A DNA stretch of 28,448 nucleotides, from contig JAUCBJ010007450.1 in NCBI GenBank assembly GCA_032718475.1, positions 1 to 28,448 of the forward strand. The letters run 5' to 3'. Position numbers and translations under genes: made by a program. Of this stretch, positions 20,291-27,429 are shown in pieces; positions within the stretch are counted from its first letter, which is position 1, and the number at the start of each line of letters is the position of its first letter. The DNA comes from Nemertoderma westbladi. Taxonomy: Eukaryota > Xenacoelomorpha > Nemertodermatida > Nemertodermatidae. The notes beneath the pieces are model-generated. The model was not told the origin of the DNA. It saw only the letters and a program-made list of their open reading frames with translations, and ran no database searches.

Positions 20291-20923
20291 ATGGCAATAC
20301 TGGGGCAGCTTGAGTCTATAGATAAGATCATTTTTTCAAATATATTATTCATTGTTACCTTTCTTTTAGGACTTTTTTTAGGTAAAATACGGCATAATAA
20401 AAAAATGTTTCCAATAATACAAGCTGAAAATAGTTACCGCGGTCCTAATTCAATTATTCCGATTAAAATTGAATTGTTAAGCCCGGCAGCTCGGGCACCC
20501 GTATGCGGTTCATATAGTCCAGCTGGGATTGACATATATAGCGCCGTGAATAGAACAATAGAGCCGCACTCACGGATGTTAATTGAGACGGGTGTTAAAA
20601 TATATTTACCCACCAATTATTTTGGAAGAATTACGCCGACTTTTAGCTTGGCAAAAATTGGCATTGATGTTGCAGAATGTGCGGTCGATTCCAGCGTCGC
20701 GCGCGGTAATATAGATCAACTTGTAATTATATTGATTAACAACACATCTAAGGAATACGTTGTAACATCCGGTGATAAAATATGTCAACTTATATGCCAA
20801 CAATGTAATGCGGCAATACTCTACGTTTCTAATATTTATTCGGATGATTATTTTGGGGTTTTACCGACGAATTTTTCCCCGTATGGGGAAGAGATTAATT
20901 CGGCATTTTACCGCGCATATTAA
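20291..20923 (+). CDS. dUTPase-like protein with N-terminal membrane segment
   Basis: 210 aa, ATG 20291. Residues about 13-31 (IIFSNILFIVTFLLGLFLG) form one hydrophobic segment followed by basic residues, suggesting a membrane anchor with a cytosolic C-terminus. The rest is a trimeric-dUTPase fold: motif 1 AGIDIYS (78-84), a diverged motif 2 GRITPTFSLA (112-121), a motif 3 region AVDSSVARGNIDQL (131-144), and motif 4 SGDKICQLI (160-168). Motif 3 lacks the usual acid-x-acid-Tyr arrangement, and no glycine/serine-rich motif 5 is seen at the C-terminus (YFGVLPTNFSPYG instead). Hydrolysis of dUTP is therefore doubtful, and a structural or regulatory role is possible, as known for some viral dUTPase relatives. 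The frame is intact. ATTAAA at 20933 is a weak poly-A signal. Confidence 0.82.
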   Translation: MAILGQLESIDKIIFSNILFIVTFLLGLFLGKIRHNKKMFPIIQAENSYRGPNSIIPIKIELLSPAARAPVCGSYSPAGIDIYSAVNRTIEPHSRMLIETGVKIYLPTNYFGRITPTFSLAKIGIDVAECAVDSSVARGNIDQLVIILINNTSKEYVVTSGDKICQLICQQCNAAILYVSNIYSDDYFGVLPTNFSPYGEEINSAFYRAY

Positions 20924-21024
20924 ATATGTGACATTAAACGCATAACACCAAACTCGGGTGGTGACACATGTCAATACTATTTCAATACTCTTACACGCGA
21001 TTACACAACATAGTTAATAGAGCA

Positions 21025-21050
21025 TATAAATAGGATAATGTCAGTTCAGT
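21025..21050 (+). promoter_or_regulatory. TATA box and tandem TCAGT initiators for the zinc-finger ORF
   Basis: TATAAATA at 21025-21032 is followed by TCAGTTCAGT at 21041-21050, two overlapping copies of an initiator-like TCAGT. The second copy is about 20-23 bases from the TATA box, slightly short of the usual 25-30. The first ATG of the downstream ORF is at 21217. Confidence 0.45.
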
Positions 21051-21216
21051 AAATTTTGGTTGGTTAAACGCTTTCTAGTGTGGGTGGTAGGTTGACTGGG
21101 TATTGGATATATTTATCTACATAAAATCTGCCGCATCTCATTCATCGGCATATTGTAAATATGTTTTCTGTACCTACGTTAATAAATATATTATAATCGT
21201 AATAATAATAATTATA

Positions 21217-22083
21217 ATGATGGAGATTAATTGCGTTTTTTGCGGTTGTACTATACTTAAGAAAAATTATTTACGGCATTTACGCACACATTTCGATGGG
21301 TATGTTTGCGATAATTGTAATTGCCGAACTACTTCTGAAAGAATAGCAATATTTCACAGTAATAGATGTTGCGGGTTGTCTCGTCCGAATTACACCTACT
21401 GCGGTTACACGCTATCCTGCCCCACATGCTCTGATGATTTTGAAAACTTCGATTCATATATCGAACATAGTTGCCATCAAAACCACTACAATTCCCGCAA
21501 ACGCAAACATAACCAAAAACAATCAGAACCGACATTTCAACCGGATCTCAACGTTGGTTTGCCTGTAAGCATCACAAACAGCTCAGATACATCCAACGAA
21601 GGTTTTCATCTCTCAACAACATGCCACGAATCCCGCGTTCAGGAATATACCCATAATGTGTCATCTAATGAGATGTATCCAGTTGTACCGAATTATTTAA
21701 ATTATATGGGGTTATATGCTTCACGTGCTTTTAACACGACGGCATCGGCTTTTATTGATATGTTTTATAAAGTGTGGTTAATTGCTTCGGTGATAATGGA
21801 ACGCGACGATGCTAATTATACTTTACAAGAAGAATTCCATTTTACTTCGATCGGTACAGATAATTATATTGAAAATAGCCCAGATTTTGACGAATGGTAC
21901 TACACAGTCATTTCCCATATCGGTGAAAAAATATCGCAATTTATTAGGCGGGGTAGCGGCTGGAAACTTGTAACTCTATCGCGCATCAAACTTACTATTG
22001 CGTCATACTTGCGATCGGCATATCGTTTTGGACATAGCGGCGATGCCAACCAATCAATCCCAACGAAAGAAGGTAAAGAGTAA
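21217..22083 (+). CDS. zinc-finger protein ending in a DNA-polymerase-B N-terminal-like segment, probably truncated
   Basis: Starts at tandem ATGs 21217 and 21220; the open frame extends upstream to 21103 but without an ATG. About 288 aa. N-terminal C2H2 finger CVFCGCTILKK...HLRTH, a second CDNC...H...C module, and a third CPTC...H finger near residue 70-90. Then a basic patch (SRKRKHNQKQ), a Ser/Asn-rich linker, and from about 215 a helical domain. The domain ends with HIGEKISQFIRRGSGWKLVT and LTIASYLRSAYRFG. The GSGW pattern with helical flanks recalls the region at the N-terminus of Maverick/adintovirus-type protein-primed polymerases. The frame stops (TAA 22081-22083) within the first unit of a minisatellite, so its original C-terminus is probably lost. 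No polymerase catalytic motif is present. Confidence 0.6.
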   Translation: MMEINCVFCGCTILKKNYLRHLRTHFDGYVCDNCNCRTTSERIAIFHSNRCCGLSRPNYTYCGYTLSCPTCSDDFENFDSYIEHSCHQNHYNSRKRKHNQKQSEPTFQPDLNVGLPVSITNSSDTSNEGFHLSTTCHESRVQEYTHNVSSNEMYPVVPNYLNYMGLYASRAFNTTASAFIDMFYKVWLIASVIMERDDANYTLQEEFHFTSIGTDNYIENSPDFDEWYYTVISHIGEKISQFIRRGSGWKLVTLSRIKLTIASYLRSAYRFGHSGDANQSIPTKEGKE

Positions 22084-23280
22084 AATTAATTGGAAGGTAA
22101 AGAGTACAATTATTTGGAAGGTAAAGAGTAAAATTATTTGGAAGGTAAAGAGTAAAACTATTTAGAAAGGTAAAGAGTAAAATTATTTGAAAGAGTAAAA
22201 TTATTTGGAAGGTAAAGAGTAAAATTATTTGGAAGGTAAAGAGTAAAATTATTTAGAAGGTAAAAGAGTAATATTATTTGGAAGGTAAAGAGAAAATTAT
22301 TTGGAAGGTAAAAGTAAAATTATTTGGAAGGTAAAGGGTAAAATTATTTGGAAGGTAAAGAGTAAAATTATTTGGAAGGTAAAGAGTAAAATTAATTGAA
22401 AGGTAAAGAGTAAAATTATTTGGAAGGTAAAGAGTGAAATTATTTGGAAGGTAAAGAGAAAATTATTTGGAAGGTAAAGAGTAAAATTATTTGGAAGGTA
22501 AAGAGTAAAATATTTAGAAGGTAAAGAGTAATATTATTTGGAAGGTAAAGAGTAAAATTAATTGGAAGGTAAAGAGTAAAATTATTTGGAAGACAAAGGG
22601 TAAAATTAATTGGAAGGTAAAGAATAAAATTATTTGAAAGGTAAAGAGTACAATTATTTGGAAGGTAAAGAGTAAAATTATTTGGAAGGTAAAGAGTAAA
22701 ATTATTTGGAAGGTAAAGAGTAAAATTATTTGGAAGGTAAAGAGTAAAATTATTTGGAAGGTAAAGAGTAAAATTATTTGGAAGAGTAAAATTATTTGGA
22801 AGGTAAAGAGTAAAATTATTTGGAAGGTAAAGAGTAAAATTATTTGGAAGGTAAAGAGTAAAATTATTTGGAATGAAAAGAGTAAAATTATTTGGAAGGT
22901 AAAGAGTGAAATTATTTGGAAGGTAAAGAGTAAAATTATTTGGAAGAGTAAAATTATTTGGAAGGTAAAGAGTAAAATTATTTGGAAGGTAAAGAGTAAA
23001 ATTATTTGGAAGGTAAAGAGTAAAATTATTTGGAATGAAAAGAGTAAAATTATTTGGAAGGTAAAGAGTGAAATTAATTGAAAGGTAAAGAGTAAAATTA
23101 TTTGGAAGGTAAAGAGTAAAATTATTTGGAAGGAAAAGGGTAAAATTATTTGGAAGGTAAAGAGTAAAATTAATTGGAAGGTAAAGAGTAAAATCATTTG
23201 GAAGGTAAAGAGTAAAATAATTTGGAAGGTAAAGAGTAAAATTATTTGGAAGATAAAGAGTAAAATTATTTGGAAGGTAG
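22067..23280 (+). repeat. 24-bp minisatellite array, about 50 units
   Basis: Tandem units GGAAGGTAAAGAGTAAAA plus TTATTT, mostly 24 bp, with scattered shorter variants (GGAAGAGTAAAA...), TTAATT variants and AAAGGG forms. Total length divided by period gives about 50 units. Because 24 is a multiple of three, a 260-codon minus-strand frame of an 8-residue hydrophobic repeat appears (22514-23296). I regard it as spurious. Confidence 0.95.
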
Positions 23281-23404
23281 GGTAGTTTGCTTTCATATCA
23301 GCAATATTTATACAGTGTAAGCGGATTCAATTCTCTGCACTACCCAGCGGAAAATGGGCGAATTGGCATTTTACCAATTATAGTTGGGAAGGTGACATTA
23401 CATT

Positions 23405-23518
23405 AAAATTATTTGGAAGGTAAAGAGTAAAATTATTTGGAAGGTAAAGAGTAAAATTATTTGGAAGGAAAAGGGTAAAATTATTTGGAAGGTAAAGAGT
23501 AAAATTAATTGGAAGGTA
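23405..23518 (+). repeat. second block of the same 24-bp minisatellite
   Basis: About five units in the same orientation, separated from the main array by 124 bp of unique sequence (23281-23404). It ends in GGTACGGTGG, much as the main array ends in GGTAGGGTAG. The two end junctions are similar, suggesting the 124-bp segment inserted or that the array was partly duplicated. Confidence 0.9.
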
Positions 23519-23539
23519 CGGTGGTGATTTGCGGCCTTT

Positions 23540-23765
23540 TCCCTTTTACCTTAATTAAATAATTTTACTCTTTACCTTACAAATAATTTTACTCTTTCTT
23601 TACCTTTTTCAATAATTTTACTCTTTACCTTCCAGATAATTTTACTCTTTACCTTCCAAATAATTTTACTCTTTACCTTTTTCAATAATTTTACTCTTTA
23701 CCTTTTTCAATAATTTTACTCTTTACCTTTTTCAATAATTTTACTCTTTACCTTTTCCAATAATT
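23540..23765 (-). repeat. inverted block of the same minisatellite
   Basis: Units here read AATAATTTTACTCTTTACCT plus TTTTC on the plus strand, the reverse complement of the upstream array with a diverged spacer (TTTTTC instead of TTCCAA). About nine units. Together with 22067-23518 it forms a large imperfect inverted repeat with a loop of only about 20 bp (23519-23539). Confidence 0.9.
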
Positions 23766-24101
23766 TGACACTTTTCAACAAGCAGACTTGGCCTTAACTG
23801 TAATAAATTGAACCGTTAGGGGTTAAGTACTGGTATTCCTCTAGCCTATATTGTACTGTACCCTACCCGTTATTGAACGGAACTGAAACAGTGTTAAATA
23901 AATATTTGAATTAGGCCTACTACATAGCTATCTATTACGAGCCGGTATAATGAAAATAGTGATAAAAAATCGCCACTTCAGAGGTAGGCCTAGGCTTAGG
24001 CCTAGACTGTAATTATAGGCCTGATGGTTAACCTACTGTAAATATAGGCCTTCTGGTTATGTAATTATAGGCCTGCTGTGTAGGCTGGACCTCGAGATAA
24101 A
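23766..24101. other. 5' flank of the HECT gene, AGGCCT-rich, no gene
   Basis: No coding region. Contains at least six copies of TAGGCCT-type motif between 23912 and 24075, some as TAGGCCTAGGCTTAGGCCTA. It would hold the promoter of the HECT ORF, but no TATA box or initiator is convincing. Confidence 0.5.
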
Positions 24102-26420
24102 ATGGCCCATGGTGGTAATAATTCAGGAAAAAGCAGAAAAAAATTACTTGAAAGCTTGCGTCATAACATAAACGATCAGCTTGAGGATATCGCTACAAGT
24201 TCTACCAGTACAGGGAGTAGGCCTACTTCAGGTTTAGCAGCAGGTGCTGTTGTGAAGAAACGACGTCCTTATAGTGGGCGACTACGAAAGTTGTCAGAGT
24301 TTAATTTTGTAACATTTGTCTTCAAAATACAACCGGTCCGAAATGGGCGATTGAAATTAATTAGTAAGCCCCTCGGAGAGAGTACGGGTCTGCGAGTTCA
24401 GGTGTCAATGAATGCGCCAATTTCTCGTGTTGTAAGAGAAGTTACAGATATTGTATTTAGTGGCGATGATTCGGTTAATTTGCATCTTAAAAGTTTGAGG
24501 CATCCAAGTAAGAAAACTAATTACACCTGGTCTCTAGAAAATCTCCTTGGAGAAAATTTATCAAGCTTTGTTAGCCTACGCGATTATTGCGTTCAACATT
24601 ATGTACCATCTTGGAAGATTAAACCAATCTTAGTTGGAAGGATTTACCCATCGGAATTGTAAGAAAATTATGAGGAAGCTGCTGTAGAAGATAACGCTAT
24701 TGCCACTGTTTCCAGTACCGGTAGCGGTTCTATTGATTTATTGTGGGCTGAAAATGAAAGAGAAATAGGTCACTCCGAATCTGAAGATGAGGAATCAGTG
24801 TCACACATTATTGAGGCAGCTAATGATTTTGAATTGATGGATCAAGGTGTTTCGAGTGCTCGACGAAGTTCTCGCATTACCCAGAGGATCATTTGTGAAG
24901 TTTGCCATCATTCCCGTTTAGCAACGGAAGTTGATTGTTTCAACTGTCAGGTAATTTCTGATGTATTTGAGTCAGAGCAAGTTGATTTGATGAAGACTAC
25001 TCACTGTAATGATGATCTGTTATTGTCATCGGCCAATGATATAGAAGATGTTGAGGTTGATAGAGCTGAGGTTGCTTCCCTTCGGGCTGCTTATTTTGAA
25101 CAATTACCCTTGACTTCGACTAGTTCGACCACCAATATGAGTACCCTCCTTACTAGCCCTAGTGCGTTATGCAATGACTCACCCCAATTAAGGTCTCAGA
25201 ATAGCATTGGTGAAGTTGATGTGTTTCTTGTTCATGAGACAGGTCAAATTGTTCCTTGCACCGAAACTAAAGATGTCATAGCTATTGCAAAGTCTTGCCA
25301 CTCAATTGGAGATGCACTTGAAGTTTTAAAATCGCCATTTAGCAGCAAGCAATTAACTCGCTTTGAAATTCCCCATTCCCAGCTTGTTGACTGTCTCTAT
25401 GAAATTATTGTAGAAGATGGAATTCAGAGTCCTTTTGTCAATGCGAAATTTATAGGAGAAGACGCTGTTGACACCGGCGGACCCATGAGGGAAATGTTTT
25501 CACTCATTTTTCTTCAAGATCGCGGTTAGCTATTTCGTGGTGCGTATCCGAATATGACATTTCGCCACAACCTGACCGAAAGCAAGAAATTTGAAATCTA
25601 TGGAAATATGACTGCTCTATCTTTAATTAATGGACTTCCTGGTCCTCATTGCTTAGCTAAATCAGTTGCATCTGCAACTGTTGGTGTTCAATTCAAAGCC
25701 TCGCTCGAAGAAATACCAGCTTGTGATGAAAAGGTTAAGATTATAGAAATATTTAATTCTGATGATACTGATTCGTTCAACAAAGCAATTACTAATTGCT
25801 TCGAACGTTTTGATATGGGATTTGTTAAAGCCAACGTTACTCATGACCAAAAGGATTTAGTAATTGAAACTCTAGCTAAGCATCTTGTGGTTAGTTGTGT
25901 TTCTGAGGAAATTTCGCACTTTAAGAGAGGACTTCAGTTGTTCGGAGTTTTGGACGTTTTGGAACACTTTCAAGAATTTAAATTTCTAACTGAAAGAAAA
26001 GTTTCTGCAGACGATGTCAAATCTGCATTTTTGCCAGTTTATACATCCCCTCATGGGTCAGCGGAACATGATATAGAATGTCAGCTCAAGTACAAGTTTG
26101 ACAGATTTCTTGCTAAGATTGAGAAAAAAGATGACTCGTCAATTTCCTCTTACTCATCATTGGAAGTTGACATACCGCGTAATATGAGGGTCAATCTAGG
26201 CGATGTGTTGCAATTTGGAAGCGGAAGTAGATACCCTGATTTTAAAGGCGAATTGTGTTTCGAACATAGCGATGGTTCACAGAGGAGATTACGTTCCAGT
26301 ACATGTTCATACACAATAACCTTTCCCATGAATGACCGATATGTTAAATCAACGTCAGAAGAGTTCTACCAGAGAGTTAGTGAGGACATTCTAAATACTA
26401 TTGGATTTGGACTACCTTGA
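24102..26420 (+). pseudogene. intronless HECT E3 ubiquitin ligase-like gene with two in-frame stops
   Basis: HECT ligases take ubiquitin from E2 onto a C-lobe cysteine and pass it to substrate. One frame runs from ATG 24102 to TGA 26418-26420 (773 codons), broken by TAA at 24660-24662 (codon 187) and TAG at 25527-25529 (codon 476), with no frameshift. N-terminal third: basic region then an unrecognised domain (about 65-185). Middle: acidic, with a small cysteine cluster ICEVCHHSRL...DCFNC (about 265-285). From about 425 the HECT domain: NAKFIGEDAVDTGGPMREMF, ALSLINGLPGPHCLA, and the C-lobe LGDVLQFGSGSRYPDF with STCSYTITFP carrying the catalytic Cys and its proline. Such G2E3-like HECT genes are often intronless and multicopy in fish and invertebrates. 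Both stops lie in otherwise conserved reading, so it is a young pseudogene unless they are read through or are sequence errors. Confidence 0.85.
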
Positions 26421-26438
26421 TTTACATTTACATTAGAT

Positions 26439-26580
26439 AAAACTCATACTCATCATCTCTATAATGACTTCGAATTGTTACGAAAGTTATCTTTGATTTT
26501 AAATGTTAAAACTCATATTCATCGTCATGTTTATAATGACTACGAATTGTTACGAAAGTTATGTTTGATTTTAATTGTTA
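26439..26580 (+). repeat. two tandem copies of a 69-73-bp unit
   Basis: Copies 26439-26507 and 26508-26580 both start AAAACTCATA and contain CGAATTGTTACGAAAGTTAT and TTTGATTTTAA, with about ten differences. They lie just after the stop codon of the HECT frame, in its likely 3' UTR. Confidence 0.9.
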
Positions 26581-26653
26581 ATGTTGTTTATCTGTGATAT
26601 GTTTCACAATGAAAACGTTTTGTATCTTATAGTTCCTCCTTTCATATCCATAA

Positions 26654-26679
26654 GGGGGGGGGGGGGGGGGGGGGGGGGG
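26654..26679. repeat. poly-G tract (26 G)
   Basis: Uninterrupted G run on the plus strand, one of several G/C homopolymers in the window. Length may be approximate because such runs are hard to sequence. Confidence 0.9.
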
Positions 26680-26765
26680 TTTGACTAATTAACCAAAAAT
26701 GTTCGTTCCCTTATTTAGGAGGCTTCGTTTTACCGATTATTAATAATAAATTTAAACAATTGAAA

Positions 26766-27150
26766 GAAAAAAGACAGACAGACATGTAGGTTTTTTTAAA
26801 AGTGAACTGTAAACTGACGTCCGAAATGAAATCAGCAACCAGGATACCCCCCATAACTAAACTTCTATCTAGTTGGAATGCTTTTTTTATATTTTGACAG
26901 ACAGATAGACGGACAAACAGACAGACCGACAATCAGACATAACAGACTTCACTAAAAATTAAAACTGACTTCGGAAATGAAATCAGCGATCAAAAAAACC
27001 ACAACAAAGAAGTTTTAGCTAGGTGGTATGATGTCCTTATATTTTTTACAGACAGACAGACAGACCTAGATAAATAATAGTTTTTGTTAAAAGTGAAAAC
27101 TGACGTTTGGATGAAATCAGCGACCAGGAACACCCTCATAACCCAACCCA
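26766..27150. repeat. three diverged tandem copies of a roughly 150-bp unit with (GACA)n
   Basis: Starting near 26770, 26896 and 27048, each copy has a GACAGACAGAC run, then AAAAGTGAAAACTGACGT or close variants, GAAATGAAATCAGCGACCAG and (in the first two) CTAGTTGGAATG or CTAGGTGGTATG before TATATTTT. They are imperfect and partly truncated. The small minus-strand ORFs at 26711-26932 and 26990-27373 are translations of this repeat, not genes. Confidence 0.75.
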
Positions 27151-27164
27151 ACTCAACCCTCCCA

Positions 27165-27195
27165 CCCCCCCCCCCCTGGGGGGGGGGGGGGGGGG
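27165..27195. repeat. poly-C/poly-G hairpin (12 C, T, 18 G)
   Basis: C at 27165-27176, T 27177, then G at 27178-27195. The two runs are complementary and almost touching, so they could fold back on each other. Immediately after the 150-bp repeats. Confidence 0.85.
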
Positions 27196-27429
27196 TAACA
27201 TTTGATAATGAAAGCCTAGTTTTCAATGTGTTGACCTGTTGAGCCTTTAAGAAAACCGTATATTGTACCCCCACCAAATCGATGAGTACATACAGTAAAG
27301 TGTTGTCAGATAACTCAAACTGTTTTTTTTTACAATTAATAAAAACTAAAAAATTAAAATAGTTATTATTCATTGCTTAAATTCAATATAAACAAAACTT
27401 GTATTGCAAAATTATACATGATACTATTG

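Larger units (their letters stand above)
17395..22083. mobile_element. candidate endogenous Maverick/adintovirus-like or large-DNA-virus-like remnant
   Basis: A compact cluster unlike the rest of the window: two minus-strand ORFs (17771-18211 and 18369-19694) and two plus-strand ORFs (20291-20923 and 21217-22083) around a shared 596-bp divergent intergenic region. The contents (dUTPase-like protein, PC4-like region, zinc-finger protein ending in a polymerase N-terminal-like segment) fit a DNA virus or Maverick-type element better than host genes. No capsid, packaging ATPase, protease or complete polymerase is in the window, and no terminal inverted repeats were found. The class is therefore tentative. 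The right side is cut by the minisatellite at 22067. Confidence 0.5.

Noticed and set aside
22514-23296. 260-aa minus-strand ORF of repeated FQIILLFT units
   Set aside because: It is the 24-bp minisatellite read in frame; the period is a multiple of three and the unit happens to lack stops. The only start is inside the array edge, and no relative is expected.
22067-23765. CRISPR array
   Set aside because: Units are directly adjacent with no unique spacers, and the genome is eukaryotic.
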